DNA of 47,136 nt from Candidatus Omnitrophota bacterium. Its GTDB lineage: Bacteria > Omnitrophota > Gorgyraeia > JAGLLT01. The position numbers and the translations under genes are program-made. Below are positions 18,449 to 27,921 of the stretch, one piece after another (the first letter of the stretch is position 1; the number at the start of each line of letters is the position of its first letter). The notes beneath the pieces are model-generated. The model did not search any database and was not told the origin of the DNA. It saw only the letters and a list, made by a program, of their open reading frames with translations. The stretch is taken from contig DAOVJY010000007.1 of NCBI GenBank assembly GCA_030632085.1, forward strand, positions 8,001 to 55,136, given 5' to 3'.

Positions 18449-18967
18449 ATGGAGGTAGTTAGAAATTTTTTCTCGCAATTGAATTGGGTAGATCTTTTTT
18501 TTGTAATTTGTTTAATTAGAACATGTTACATTGGATTAAGTCGCGGGTTTACACCCGAAATACCCAGATTAATGTGCGCCTTTTTAACGGTTGTCCTAAG
18601 TTACTATTATTGTGGTAGATTAGGGCAATTTTTATCTAAATATCCTGTAATTAGACCGGAAGCTGTTGATGCTTTAGCATTTATTGTGTTGGTAGTTTTT
18701 CTTGCGATTTTGAGCAATGTTGTTTGCGTGCTTTACAGGGTAGTGATGAAGGCTAGCGGCCCGCAGATGTTTGAAGCTGTTGGTGGCCTTATCATAGGAT
18801 TTATAAGAGGTGTGGTCATAGCTTCTTTGTTGCTTATTTGTACTCAATATATTGCGCCTGAATATGTTGAGAGAAGTGTTAATAAGGGCTCTTTGGTTGG
18901 AAGTAAACTAATATTAGTAGCTCCTAAAATTGTTGATTTCGTAAATACGTTGTTAAGTAAGGCATAA
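18449..18967 (+). CDS. cvpA: CvpA family membrane protein
   Basis: 172 residues with about four membrane helices. The family pattern is seen in LNWVDLFFVICLIRTCYIGLSRGF near the start, AFIVLVVFLAILSNVVCVLYRVV in the middle and EAVGGLIIGFIRGVVIASLLLI near residues 108-130. CvpA homologues are inner-membrane proteins linked in other bacteria to envelope homeostasis and colicin V export; the molecular role is not settled. First gene after the promoter; the next gene starts immediately after its stop. Confidence 0.85.
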   Translation: MEVVRNFFSQLNWVDLFFVICLIRTCYIGLSRGFTPEIPRLMCAFLTVVLSYYYCGRLGQFLSKYPVIRPEAVDALAFIVLVVFLAILSNVVCVLYRVVMKASGPQMFEAVGGLIIGFIRGVVIASLLLICTQYIAPEYVERSVNKGSLVGSKLILVAPKIVDFVNTLLSKA

Positions 18968-19891
18968 ATGGTTCAAAAAAAAGTAATTATAGATACTGAT
19001 CCCGGAATAGATGACGCATTTGCTTTAATGATGGCTATAGCATCTGAAATACTTGATATCAAAGTAGTCAGCGCTGTTTTTGGCAATATTGATGTTGATG
19101 TAGCGCTTGAGAATATAAGGCGCATTTTTGAAGTCTGCAAAGTTAAAAAAATGCCCGTAATAGCAAAAGGAGCGGAGGTCTCTTTGAGCGGAAGGGTTTA
19201 TAAGCCGCGGCTTGTACATGGAGTGGGTGGCTTAGGTAATGCCCGATTTGACCTTTCAAGTAAGAGTTACAAAAATGTAGATGCTTATGACGCGCTTAAA
19301 AAGAGTTTGGCGGTTGATAATATAGATTTATTAATTACTTTAGGCCCTTTAACAAACATAGCTACATTACTTATAGAAGAGCCGGTTGCTAAAGATAGAA
19401 TAAAAGAAATAATTGTTATGGGCGGTTCGGTGTTTACATCTGGAAATGCGACTGAAGAGGCGGAATTCAATTTTTTTCAGGATCCTGAAGCGGCTAAAGT
19501 TGTTATTAATAGTAAAATTCCTATTAGATTGATAAGCCTTGATGCTACCAGGCAAATACTTTTCAAGTCGGAATTTTTTAAAAAAATCAGGTTCAATGAT
19601 AGTCAGCCAAGTGAATTTATTAAAGGTATGCTTGATTTTGGATTAAATTATTATAAGAAATACAGAAATAGAGATGGTATTTATCTGCCGGATGTTTTAG
19701 CTTTATGTGCAGCGTTAGATGAAGACGCTTTTAGTTATCGGGATTTAAGCTTGGATGTCGATATTAATAAAGAGAGAGGTAAGGTTTTTGAAAATCTGGA
19801 CGCGTTTAACACAATAAAATTTTGTGATAAAATTGATGAAACGAGAGTAGTTAATTTGTTTACTGATAAAATAAATAAGCTTTTATCATAA
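18968..19891 (+). CDS. Inosine-uridine preferring nucleoside hydrolase family protein
   Basis: 307 residues. The calcium-binding signature DTDPGIDDA lies at 9-17 (D9, D11, D15, D16). Family stretches follow: VSAVFGNIDVD, HGVGGLGNA, LGPLTNIA, IIVMGGSV and EFNFFQDPEAAKVV. The C-terminal calcium ligand region is LPDVLALCAAL. These enzymes cleave the N-glycosidic bond of nucleosides for salvage. The purine or pyrimidine preference cannot be read reliably. It sits 11 bases before the NIF3-like gene with a GGAG ribosome site between. Confidence 0.92.
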   Translation: MVQKKVIIDTDPGIDDAFALMMAIASEILDIKVVSAVFGNIDVDVALENIRRIFEVCKVKKMPVIAKGAEVSLSGRVYKPRLVHGVGGLGNARFDLSSKSYKNVDAYDALKKSLAVDNIDLLITLGPLTNIATLLIEEPVAKDRIKEIIVMGGSVFTSGNATEEAEFNFFQDPEAAKVVINSKIPIRLISLDATRQILFKSEFFKKIRFNDSQPSEFIKGMLDFGLNYYKKYRNRDGIYLPDVLALCAALDEDAFSYRDLSLDVDINKERGKVFENLDAFNTIKFCDKIDETRVVNLFTDKINKLLS

Positions 19892-19902
19892 AGGAGTTAA
19901 AA

Positions 19903-20856
19903 ATGAAGTTAAAAGAATTGTATAAATTCGTTATTGAAGAAGGGATGAGAGAAGATCCCAGGGGACAAGTTGCGGCTAAGGATGTACTCAAGGAAAATAA
20001 GAAAACGCTTAAGGATCTTAAGCCTTCTGATAAAAAATACTTCGATAATGAATCTTTGGTTAATCCATATGCTGACACCCGCATTCTTAATGGTTCCGGT
20101 GAGCAGGAAATAAAAACTATGCTTTTAGGTATAGATATGGAGGTCGGTGAAATAGTATTAGCTGATAGGCTTAATGCTAAAGGCAAGAAAATTGATTTAG
20201 TTATGGCGCATCATCCCGAAGGCAGGGCTTTAGCCGGCTTTTACAGGGTAATGGAAATGCAGGCTGATATTATAGCTAATCTGGGCGTTAATGTGGTTAA
20301 AGCGGAAAAGCTCCTTGAAGAAAGGATTCAAAAAGTATTAAGAAGTGTTTTACCTGTTAATCATACAAGAGCGGTTGACGCGGCTAAACTTTTAGATATA
20401 CCCTTTATGTGTTGCCATACGCCCGCGGATAATCATGTTGCTACGTATTTGCAGAAACTTATGGATAAGAAAAAGCCAAGGACAATAAACGATATAATAA
20501 AAATATTAAAAGATATTCCTGAATACAAAGAAGCGGCGAAGATAAGTGCGGGCCCCACGATTATTAACGGCCATCCAAAAAGTCGTGCCGGGAAAGTGTT
20601 TATCGATATGACCGGCGGTACTGAAGGCTCGAAAGAAATTTTTAAAAGTTTAAGTGATGTTGGTATTGGTACGGTCGTTGGAATGCATTTTTCGGAAGAT
20701 CATCTAAAGAAAGCTAAAAACGAAAAGATTAATATGGTTATAGCGGGGCACATATCCAGTGATACGCTTGGTTTAAACTTGCTATTGGACAAAATTGAGA
20801 AGAAGCACAAGCTTAAAGTTGAATGTTGTTCGGGCTTTTACCGTATTAAGAGATAG
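19903..20856 (+). CDS. NIF3-like family metal-binding protein
   Basis: 317 residues. NIF3 family elements are LLGIDMEVGEIVLADRL (74-90), IDLVMAHHPEGRAL (97-110, with the paired metal-binding histidines H103 and H104) and near the end GMHFSEDH (260-267) followed by INMVIAGHISSDTLGLN. The N-terminal 70 residues (EGMREDPRGQVAAKDVL, ADTRILNGSG) differ from the common GTP cyclohydrolase-like NIF3 proteins, so this is a distinct subgroup. NIF3 proteins form metal-bound toroids; the physiological reaction is unsettled. A NIF3 gene near dnaG and rpoD is common in bacteria. Confidence 0.85.
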   Translation: MKLKELYKFVIEEGMREDPRGQVAAKDVLKENKKTLKDLKPSDKKYFDNESLVNPYADTRILNGSGEQEIKTMLLGIDMEVGEIVLADRLNAKGKKIDLVMAHHPEGRALAGFYRVMEMQADIIANLGVNVVKAEKLLEERIQKVLRSVLPVNHTRAVDAAKLLDIPFMCCHTPADNHVATYLQKLMDKKKPRTINDIIKILKDIPEYKEAAKISAGPTIINGHPKSRAGKVFIDMTGGTEGSKEIFKSLSDVGIGTVVGMHFSEDHLKKAKNEKINMVIAGHISSDTLGLNLLLDKIEKKHKLKVECCSGFYRIKR

Positions 20857-20862
20857 GTGCTT

Positions 20863-22641
20863 ATGGCTGGTTATATACCGCAAGATGTAATAGAGGAAGT
20901 TAGAAGCAAAGCCGATATTATTGAAGTAATTAGTGAATATATACCTCTCAAAAAAAGCGGGAGGAATTTTAAAGCTCTTTGTCCTTTTCATAATGAGAAG
21001 ACATCGTCATTTATGGTTAGTCCGGCTAAACAGATTTTCCATTGTTTTGGATGTGGAGCCGGTGGCAACGTGTTTAACTTCGTTATGATGCATGAGCATC
21101 TAAGCTTTTACGAGGCGATCAAAAAGATAGCCGCGAAAGTTGGGGTTAAGCTACCTGAAACCACTAAAAAAAATACCGCAACTGACTCGCTCTTTAATAA
21201 ATTGCTTAGAGCCAATGAGCTGGCCATGCTTTTTTTTCACAGGCAGCTTATGGAGTCTACTAAAGAGGCTGCATCGACTCGGGCTTATTTGAAGTCAAGG
21301 GGTTTTGATAGGAATGCCGCTGAGAATTTTAAACTAGGTTTTGCGTCTGCCAAGTGGCAAGGTTTGTTTGAGCATTTACTTAAAGAGGAAATTAGCGATA
21401 AGGTAATGGTTCAGGCGGGACTTATTTCACCGAGGCAGGGAGGCGGCTATTGCGATAAATTTCGCAATCGGCTTATATTTCCTATATTTAACAGCTATGA
21501 TAAAGTTGTCGGTTTTGGTGCTCGAGTTTTAGAAAAAGGGCAAATGCCCAAATATCTTAACAGTTCCGATACGCTGGTTTTTTCGAAAGGAAAAAATCTT
21601 TACGGCCTTAATGTAGCAAAAAAATATATTTTAGATAAAGATAGAGTGATAATTGTTGAGGGATACACAGATTGTATCCGGGCTCATGAAAATGGTTTCA
21701 ATGAAACAGTCGCGACTTTAGGGACGGCTTTAACGATAGAACAAACAAGAAGCCTGAAACGCTATACAAAGAATTTTATATTGATATACGATGCTGATGA
21801 AGCCGGAGAGTTGGCGGCGCTTAGAAATTTGGATGTTTTATTGCCCGAAGAGGTAATGCCTAAGATAGCTGTTTTGCCTAAAGGTACTGATCCGGATGAT
21901 TATTTGAAGAATTCGGGAGCGGATAGTTTTAATGGGATAATTGAAAACGCTAAAAATATATTTGATTATAAATTGCAATTGCTCTTTAAGAAACATAATG
22001 TATCATCCGCTGAAGGTAAGGTCAAAATTTCTCAAGAATTTTTACCGACTCTTGCCGCGGTCACTAACGCGGTTTTGAAGTCAACGTATATAAAAAAGTT
22101 AGCCGAGGCCTTGGGTGTCGCGGAGATTGACATCCTTTCGGAGTTAAGGAAGTTTCAAAAGTCCGGGTATAGGCCTGAAATTAAAAAGAGTGAAAATAAG
22201 AAAAAAAATATTGATTTAGCGGAGAAAATATTGTTGGTTATTATGCTTGAAGATAATACATTCATTGCTGATGCTAAAAAGAAACTTAGTATTGATGACT
22301 TTATTTCAGATGACATAAAACCGGTAATATCAAAGGTGTTTGAGCTGTATGAGGAAAATAAAAAAGTGGAACCGGCGGCGCTTATTGATGAATTAAGCGA
22401 TGAAGAAAGTAAGATATTAATATCATCAATTTCATTAGATATACCGGAGATTAAAGACAAGAAAAAAAACTTTTCAGATTGCATTATGTCGATTAAAAAA
22501 AGGGTTTTAAATTTGAAATTGAAAAATATTAATTTACAAATAAGAAGTGCGCAACAGAATGAAATGAGTGATAAGCTGCATGAATTAACAAAAGAAGCTA
22601 ATTTTCTTTTGGAAGAAAAAAAAGGGTTAATAAAAAAATAG
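20863..22641 (+). CDS. dnaG: DNA primase DnaG
   Basis: Makes RNA primers for replication. I chose the ATG at 20863 (592 residues) over an in-frame GTG six bases upstream because [19 protein letters not shown] aligns with the usual family start. The CHC2 zinc finger is C40-P-F-H43 with C61-F-G-C64. The TOPRIM core shows [11 protein letters not shown] and [11 protein letters not shown] helicase-binding C-terminal region with many Lys and Glu residues follows from about residue 440. It lies next to rpoD, the classic macromolecular-synthesis arrangement (here without rpsU). Confidence 0.96.
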   Translation: MAGYIPQDVIEEVRSKADIIEVISEYIPLKKSGRNFKALCPFHNEKTSSFMVSPAKQIFHCFGCGAGGNVFNFVMMHEHLSFYEAIKKIAAKVGVKLPETTKKNTATDSLFNKLLRANELAMLFFHRQLMESTKEAASTRAYLKSRGFDRNAAENFKLGFASAKWQGLFEHLLKEEISDKVMVQAGLISPRQGGGYCDKFRNRLIFPIFNSYDKVVGFGARVLEKGQMPKYLNSSDTLVFSKGKNLYGLNVAKKYILDKDRVIIVEGYTDCIRAHENGFNETVATLGTALTIEQTRSLKRYTKNFILIYDADEAGELAALRNLDVLLPEEVMPKIAVLPKGTDPDDYLKNSGADSFNGIIENAKNIFDYKLQLLFKKHNVSSAEGKVKISQEFLPTLAAVTNAVLKSTYIKKLAEALGVAEIDILSELRKFQKSGYRPEIKKSENKKKNIDLAEKILLVIMLEDNTFIADAKKKLSIDDFISDDIKPVISKVFELYEENKKVEPAALIDELSDEESKILISSISLDIPEIKDKKKNFSDCIMSIKKRVLNLKLKNINLQIRSAQQNEMSDKLHELTKEANFLLEEKKGLIKK

Positions 22642-22645
22642 AATT

Positions 22646-24241
22646 ATGGCGAGATTAAAAAAAGATAGCAATATAAAGAAGTCCAAAAATGAAAGGCATA
22701 AGACGCTTGAGCGTTTAATAACTCTTGGTAAAGAAAAAGGTTATTTAACGTATGAGCAGGTTAATGAGATATTGCCTGAGAGTGTTGTATCTTCCGAGGA
22801 AATTGATGATATCTTTACAGCTTTAGGTGAGGTTGATATTCAGATTGTTGATTCCGAAGGCGCTAAGGAATTCGAAGAGGAGCATGCTCGCCGGAAAGAA
22901 GAACAACTTAAAAAAGGAAAGCATCCTGATGTTGTTGAGCGTTTACCTCATTTGGAAGATCCTGTCCGCATGTATTTACGTGAAATGGGACAGATATCGC
23001 TTCTAAGCAGGGAAGAAGAGATTCGCTTGGCTGAAGAAATCGAAAGGTGCGAGGCTCAATTTAAAGATGTTGTTTTTGAGACACGGATAGCCAAGATAGA
23101 AATTTTAAACATTCTCGAGAAGATATTAAGCAAAGAAATTACTCCTGAAGATTATCTAAAGGAAGTGCCTGAACTTAAACAATCCAAGTTTACAAAAAAG
23201 ATACGTGTTGCCGCTAAAAAACTTCGTATAATAAAAAAACAACAGTCTATTCTTGAGTTGCTTAAGGGTTTAAAAATCAATATTTCATATGCGGAAGAGC
23301 TTTCAGGAAAGATTAAATTTCTGAACGAGCAGTTGATAAAATTTGAAGGAAAGATTAAAAGGCGCAAGAAAAAGAGAACCAAAAAATCAAAAGAAGAGTT
23401 GAGTGTGCTTGAGAAGGAAAAGCGCAAGCTCTTGAGGCAACTGGGTGAATCTCCTGAGATTGTCAGGGTTAAGTTGAAAGAAATTAGGCGGCGTGAGACG
23501 GCATATAATAAAGCTAAAAAATCTATGGTAGCGGCTAATCTAAGGTTGGTTGTTAGCATAGCGAAAAAATATACCAATAGAGGATTATCATTTTTAGATT
23601 TAATTCAAGAGGGCAATATTGGGCTTATAAAAGCGGTTGAAAAATTTGATTATCATAAGGGGTATAAGTTTTCAACTTATGCAACTTGGTGGATTCGTCA
23701 GGCTATTACCAGAGCTATCGCTGATCAGGCCAGGACAATTAGGATTCCTGTTCATATGACTGAAACCATCAATAAGCTCATCAGGGTTTCCAGGTATCTT
23801 GTTCAAAAAAATGGTAAAGAGCCGGCTCCGGAAGAACTGGCCCAAGAGATGAAGATACCTCTGGATAAAGTTAGAGGTATCTTGAAGATAGCCCAACAGC
23901 CGATATCATTGGAAACTCCAATTGGGGATGAAGGTGATACTCATTTTGGTGATTTCATTGAAGACAAAACAGCTGTTTCTCCGGCATCAGCTGCCGCTCA
24001 GACCCTACTTAAGGAACAGATGGAAAAGGTTTTAGATACTTTGACAGATAGAGAAAAGCAAGTTCTGGAATTAAGATTTGGAATTAAAGATGGTTGTCCG
24101 TTGACTCTGGAAGAAGTGGGTTCAATTTTTAAGGTAACTAGGGAGAGAGTAAGGCAAATTGAAGCTAAAGCTTTAAGAAAATTAAGACACCCCACCCGTA
24201 GTAGAAAACTGAAGAACTTTTTAGAAATAACGAACTATTAA
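22646..24241 (+). CDS. rpoD: Primary sigma factor RpoD (sigma-70)
   Basis: 531 residues. Region 1.1-like helices are at the start ([21 protein letters not shown]). Region 1.2 is [21 protein letters not shown], near residues 107-127. A non-conserved, lysine-rich coiled stretch spans about 150-275, including a [12 protein letters not shown] run. Region 2 includes [30 protein letters not shown] and the -10 recognition helix [15 protein letters not shown]. Region 4 ends with [25 protein letters not shown]. Full-length regions 1 to 4 make it the housekeeping sigma. The consensus TTGACA/TATAAT promoters seen in this window agree with its recognition helices. Four bases after dnaG; closed by a terminator. 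Confidence 0.97.
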   Translation: MARLKKDSNIKKSKNERHKTLERLITLGKEKGYLTYEQVNEILPESVVSSEEIDDIFTALGEVDIQIVDSEGAKEFEEEHARRKEEQLKKGKHPDVVERLPHLEDPVRMYLREMGQISLLSREEEIRLAEEIERCEAQFKDVVFETRIAKIEILNILEKILSKEITPEDYLKEVPELKQSKFTKKIRVAAKKLRIIKKQQSILELLKGLKINISYAEELSGKIKFLNEQLIKFEGKIKRRKKKRTKKSKEELSVLEKEKRKLLRQLGESPEIVRVKLKEIRRRETAYNKAKKSMVAANLRLVVSIAKKYTNRGLSFLDLIQEGNIGLIKAVEKFDYHKGYKFSTYATWWIRQAITRAIADQARTIRIPVHMTETINKLIRVSRYLVQKNGKEPAPEELAQEMKIPLDKVRGILKIAQQPISLETPIGDEGDTHFGDFIEDKTAVSPASAAAQTLLKEQMEKVLDTLTDREKQVLELRFGIKDGCPLTLEEVGSIFKVTRERVRQIEAKALRKLRHPTRSRKLKNFLEITNY

Positions 24242-24250
24242 TCTAAAAAT

Positions 24251-24289
24251 AATAAAATGCCTCCTGATTAAATCGGGAGGCATTTTATT
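24251..24289. terminator. Bidirectional intrinsic terminator between rpoD and a convergent gene
   Basis: 18-base arms (24251-24268 and 24272-24289) with a single G-T wobble and a 3-base loop; the stem core is TGCCTCC/GGAGGCA. The outer arms are A-rich on the left and T-rich on the right, so it can act on both strands. The right arm overlaps the last codons of the convergent minus-strand gene. Confidence 0.93.
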
Positions 24290-25685
24290 AAAAGTAGGCC
24301 ATATTATTTGCAAGAGATAGATTCAAATTTATTATTAGAGTTTTAATAAAAAAGAATAATATAAAAAAAGCAAATAAGAAAAATAAAATGATTTGGCAGT
24401 ATCTCTTTTTTTCGTAGTATGTTGTTATAAACTTTTCAATTTTAATTATAAATGCCGCGGCTAATATCAGAAGTGCGGGTGTAGCGGGTAATATATAGCG
24501 TGATTGATAATTACCGTGAATTGTAAATATCCCCAAGATAAAAAAGCTCCAAGCATAAAGCGCGCGGTACTTCATAGGTAGTTTACCAATAGCAAACATT
24601 CCTAGCAATGCAATCAAATAAAATGGCGAAAGTTCCACTAAACGCCTCAGATAAAATAAAGCAGGCTCTCGGCAAAAAAATCCCACAGTCCACCCGGTTT
24701 TAGGTATATAGTACAAATTTAAAGAGTTAAATATTCCTTCGAGCATATATGGATTAATAAAAATGATTAATACGGCCGGGAGTATAAGAAATTTTATTTT
24801 TTGTAAATTAATTTTTGGTAAGTGCTGTAATAATTTATTTTTGTATTTATATAAGACCTTTAGGATTAAAACTGCTATTATAATTAATGTGATTTTAAGG
24901 TAGAAAGTGTAAGATAGCTCGCCCTGTATAGTTATGAAGTTATATACGAATTTATCCCTATATACAATATAATTCCAGATAATCCAAGGTGAATATATTG
25001 CAAAACTTGTAACTAAATATATCCAAAGGGATTTTTTTTTATAAAGCGCGGGTTTATATATTGCAATAAAGCCTAAAGCAAAAAACAATATTAATACGCC
25101 GGACATTTTAGATAACATAGCTAAACCGGTAGCCACGCCGGCAAAAAAGAAGGTTTTACTTTTTTCATTTATTGTTGCTTTTATTAAAAAATAGAAAGCC
25201 AAAAGCATAAAAAAGGTAACAATTGTTTCCAGCCATATCTTTTGCGAACATAACCATGTTATCGGATCCAAAGTTACGAGAAAGGCTGCCAGGATGCCGC
25301 ATTGTTTATTAAACAATTGCGATGCCACACAAAAGACAAGTGGGATTAGGGCCAAGCCAAAGAATAAAGAAGGCAGGTATGAACCGAGAAATTCCTTATT
25401 TGTTAACTTTTGCATAGCGCTCCCCAGGTAGCAAAAGAGAGGCGGGTGCTTGAAAAGAGGTTTATTTAGATAATCAGGTAAGTAACGACCTTGGTTTATG
25501 TAATAGTTGTATATAGGTTTAGATGAATAATTAAAAGGATTTCTATTTAATTGACAAGAAAGGCTAGTATAAACACGCTCATCAAAGGTAAACCAATGAG
25601 GCCTATAAAAACCCTGTATCCGTAGCGAAAAACCCAGAAGCATTAGCAGTATTATTATGAATAAAAATTTACCTTCAATTTTCAT
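24288..25685 (-). CDS. GT-C family membrane glycosyltransferase (PMT/ArnT-like)
   Basis: 465 residues, about 11-12 membrane helices. The first luminal loop has WFTFDERVY (D35, E36), the acidic pair typical of lipid-phosphate-sugar dependent GT-C enzymes, and then KHPPLFCYLGSAMQKL (79-94), a motif of the PMT_2/ArnT group. Helices such as CGILAAFLVTLDPITWLCSQKIWLETIVTFFMLLA match the usual catalytic core. It probably transfers a sugar from an undecaprenyl or polyprenyl phosphate carrier to a protein, lipid or polysaccharide outside the membrane; the acceptor is unknown. It is the only minus-strand gene I accept here. Confidence 0.85.
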   Translation of the reverse strand: MKIEGKFLFIIILLMLLGFSLRIQGFYRPHWFTFDERVYTSLSCQLNRNPFNYSSKPIYNYYINQGRYLPDYLNKPLFKHPPLFCYLGSAMQKLTNKEFLGSYLPSLFFGLALIPLVFCVASQLFNKQCGILAAFLVTLDPITWLCSQKIWLETIVTFFMLLAFYFLIKATINEKSKTFFFAGVATGLAMLSKMSGVLILFFALGFIAIYKPALYKKKSLWIYLVTSFAIYSPWIIWNYIVYRDKFVYNFITIQGELSYTFYLKITLIIIAVLILKVLYKYKNKLLQHLPKINLQKIKFLILPAVLIIFINPYMLEGIFNSLNLYYIPKTGWTVGFFCREPALFYLRRLVELSPFYLIALLGMFAIGKLPMKYRALYAWSFFILGIFTIHGNYQSRYILPATPALLILAAAFIIKIEKFITTYYEKKRYCQIILFFLFAFFILFFFIKTLIINLNLSLANNMAYF

Positions 25686-25697
25686 GGTTTAGGTGTT

Positions 25698-25726
25698 ATA
25701 TTATATAATATTCGAAAAAGCGTCAA
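25698..25726 (-). promoter_or_regulatory. Promoter for the minus-strand glycosyltransferase
   Basis: On the minus strand, TTGACG (25726-25721) is followed after 17 bases by TAATAT (25703-25698), or after 15 by TATAAT (25705-25700). The start point would lie within about ten bases of the ATG (25685-25683), and no Shine-Dalgarno sequence is present, so the mRNA may be nearly leaderless. Confidence 0.5.
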
Positions 25727-25786
25727 GTTATTTTTAGGTTGCGCAAAGTACTCAATGAAAATATTATTTTAAAAAGGTTATAACAT

Positions 25787-27457
25787 ATGAATCAGGATGG
25801 GTTATATTCAATTAAATTAACTACTTTTTTTTCAATTCTCTTAATCATTTTATTAGGCCTTTTTGCCTATAGCAGTAGTATTAACGGTAAATTTGTCTGG
25901 GATGACAATAATCTGGTTGTACACAATGATGATATAAAAACATTTAAGACTATCCCCGGCGTTTTACAAAGTAACATAGCGGGCAGTCTCGGCAATATTT
26001 ACAAATCGTACAGGCCTCTTCAAATTATTAGTTATATGCTTGACTATAAAATATGGGGATATAATGCTTTTGGTTATCATTTGAGCAGCTCTTTGCTGCA
26101 CATATTAGTTGCTTTGAGTATATATTGGTTGCTTAGGGTCATTTTTGATGATTGGGTTATTTCTTTTTTGTGCGCAGCTATTTATGTAGTTTTACCTATA
26201 CACACAGAAGCGGTTTCTTATATTTCGGGCAGAGCAGATTCCTTGGCCGCTTTGTTTATGCTGCTCTCGTTTATATTTTATATAAAATATGAGAGAAAGA
26301 CTAATATAGTATTGTTTGTAATTTCAATGACTAGTTATATGTTAGCTCTTTTAAGCAGAGAGAATGTGATTATATTTCCGATTTTATTATTAATCTATTC
26401 TTATATTTTTGTGAAGCCTATAAAAAAGAAATTATTCTTTGGTATTAGCTTGTTGTCAATGGCGTATATTGCTCTACGGTTTACAATATTTAAATTTGAA
26501 ATCCTATCAACTGATTTTTATTCATTTACAACAATATGGCAAAGGTTACCAGGCGTATTTGTAGCCATTACCAGTTACATTAAGCTTTTGTTTATTCCTG
26601 TTGATTTACATATGGAGTATGGCAAGAAATTATTTTCGTATATAAATCCATTATTCTGGCTGGGTTTAATTGTTAGTATTTTGTTGTTGTATTATGCTTG
26701 GACTAATAGAAGGAAAAACAAAATAGTTAGTTTTTCAATATTATGGTTTTATGCTTGTTTAATTCCGCAATTAAATCTATATCCCATTAATGCGTATATG
26801 GCTGAGCATTGGCTATATTTGCCTTCTGTAGGTTTTGCTATTGTTGTGGGCTATTATCTAAGATATTGGTGGCGCCGGGACGCATTCAGAGCAATAGCCT
26901 TTGCGGTAATTTTACTAATAATAGGCACTTATTCTCTATTAACATTGAAGCAAAATGAATACTGGGCCAACGCAACTGTTTTCTGTAAAAGAACGCTTAA
27001 GTATTCACCTGATAACTATAAGATTTATAGTTTATTGGCAAACGCATATATTCGAGAACAGAAGTACGACGAAGCTATCACCGCCTGTCAAAAATCTATA
27101 AAGCTCAATCCAGGTTATCCATATTCCTACTTTAATCTAGGATTGGCTTACATGGACTTAAAAGAATATGATAATGCTATAAAATACTTTCAAATTTCTA
27201 TTACGAAGAATCCTAAGTTTATAAATGCCTACAACAATATGGCGGTTTGTTATTTTGAGAAAGGGAATATAGATATAGCTATAAAGATTTCTAAGGAAAT
27301 AATTCAAATAAATCCGCGATATACGCGGGCTTATTATAATTTAGTAATGCTTTATAGCATTAAAGGTGAAACAAGCGAAGCGGATAAATATGAAAAGAAA
27401 CTTGAAAAATTAGGGCATACAATTGCTGAGGAAGCATTTAAAATTAATGCTGAGTAA
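25787..27457 (+). CDS. TMTC-like membrane glycosyltransferase with C-terminal TPR repeats
   Basis: 556 residues. The N-terminal two-thirds is a polytopic GT-C module: FVWDDNNLV (D39, D40, the likely catalytic acidic pair in the first outer loop), YRPL (75-78), FGYHLSSSLLHILVALSIYWLL and HTEAVSYISGRADSLAALFML. Residues about 408-543 form four tetratricopeptide repeats (for example YKIYSLLANAYIREQKYDEAI and PYSYFNLGLAYMDLKEYDNAI). The architecture matches TMTC-type O-mannosyltransferases, so protein O-glycosylation is a reasonable inference. It is divergent from the minus-strand GT-C gene, and the two may act on related substrates. Confidence 0.85.
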   Translation: MNQDGLYSIKLTTFFSILLIILLGLFAYSSSINGKFVWDDNNLVVHNDDIKTFKTIPGVLQSNIAGSLGNIYKSYRPLQIISYMLDYKIWGYNAFGYHLSSSLLHILVALSIYWLLRVIFDDWVISFLCAAIYVVLPIHTEAVSYISGRADSLAALFMLLSFIFYIKYERKTNIVLFVISMTSYMLALLSRENVIIFPILLLIYSYIFVKPIKKKLFFGISLLSMAYIALRFTIFKFEILSTDFYSFTTIWQRLPGVFVAITSYIKLLFIPVDLHMEYGKKLFSYINPLFWLGLIVSILLLYYAWTNRRKNKIVSFSILWFYACLIPQLNLYPINAYMAEHWLYLPSVGFAIVVGYYLRYWWRRDAFRAIAFAVILLIIGTYSLLTLKQNEYWANATVFCKRTLKYSPDNYKIYSLLANAYIREQKYDEAITACQKSIKLNPGYPYSYFNLGLAYMDLKEYDNAIKYFQISITKNPKFINAYNNMAVCYFEKGNIDIAIKISKEIIQINPRYTRAYYNLVMLYSIKGETSEADKYEKKLEKLGHTIAEEAFKINAE

Positions 27458-27479
27458 TCCTCGCTCGGGGATTTTTTTA
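27456..27479 (+). terminator. Intrinsic terminator after the TPR glycosyltransferase
   Basis: Arms AATCCTC (27456-27462) and GGGGATT (27467-27473) with loop GCTC, followed by a T-run to 27478. The stem begins within the stop codon of the upstream gene. Confidence 0.85.
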
Positions 27480-27560
27480 TTACTTTTTTAAAGTCTGTTT
27501 GTGTGATAGCTGTTTTTTGAAATCTAAAGGATAGGCAGGCCGGAGTTCGTCCTTTTTATA

Positions 27561-27588
27561 TTGACATTAAGATTCATTTTGATATAAT
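27561..27588 (+). promoter_or_regulatory. Consensus promoter for the tRNA pair
   Basis: Exact TTGACA (27561-27566) and exact TATAAT (27583-27588) separated by 16 bases. The transcript would start near 27595 and run about 138 bases before the first tRNA. In that leader I see only a long-range GATTATC/GATAATC pair and a CAATTT/AAATTG mini-hairpin, and no known RNA family. Confidence 0.8.
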
Positions 27589-27732
27589 TATTTAAGTTTT
27601 TTTGATTATCAGGGGTGCTTAAAGTGCGACTCCAATTTAGGCAAAATTGATTAACTTAGGCATTTTAGATAATCATAAACAGCAGGATTTTATTGTACTT
27701 TATAGACGATAAATATTGATGTCGGCGACATA

Positions 27733-27809
27733 GGGCCCATAGCTCAGTTGGTTAGAGCGGCTGACTCATAATCAGTAGGTCCCAGGTTCAAGTCCTGGTG
27801 GGCCCACCA
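27733..27809 (+). tRNA. tRNA with CAT anticodon (Ile2 or elongator Met)
   Basis: A 77-base cloverleaf with encoded CCA. The acceptor GGGCCCA pairs fully with TGGGCCC. The anticodon stem GCTGA/TCAGT encloses CTCATAA, so the anticodon is CAT (27767-27769). The GGGCC acceptor start and overall form look more like the lysidine-modified tRNA-Ile2 than elongator Met, but sequence alone does not settle it. The three-G:C initiator anticodon stem is absent, so it is not initiator tRNA. Confidence 0.95.
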
Positions 27810-27836
27810 TTAATGATAATTAAAACAAGAAAGGGC

Positions 27837-27913
27837 GGGCGATTAGCTCAGTTGGTTAGAGTGCCACGCTCACATCGTGGAGGTGGCAGGTTCAAATCCT
27901 GCATCGCCCACCA
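27837..27913 (+). tRNA. tRNA-Val(CAC)
   Basis: A 77-base cloverleaf with encoded CCA. The acceptor arms are GGGCGAT and ATCGCCC. The anticodon stem CCACG/CGTGG holds the loop CTCACAT, giving anticodon CAC (27871-27873), which reads GUG. The T arm is GCAGG-TTCAAAT-CCTGC. It lies 27 bases after the CAT tRNA and 8 bases before the next gene, so all probably share the consensus promoter. Confidence 0.97.
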
Positions 27914-27921
27914 ATTAGCTT

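Noticed and set aside
27595-27732. 6S or other known small RNA before the tRNAs
   Set aside because: No long central-bubble hairpin or other family signature was visible; left as an unassigned leader.
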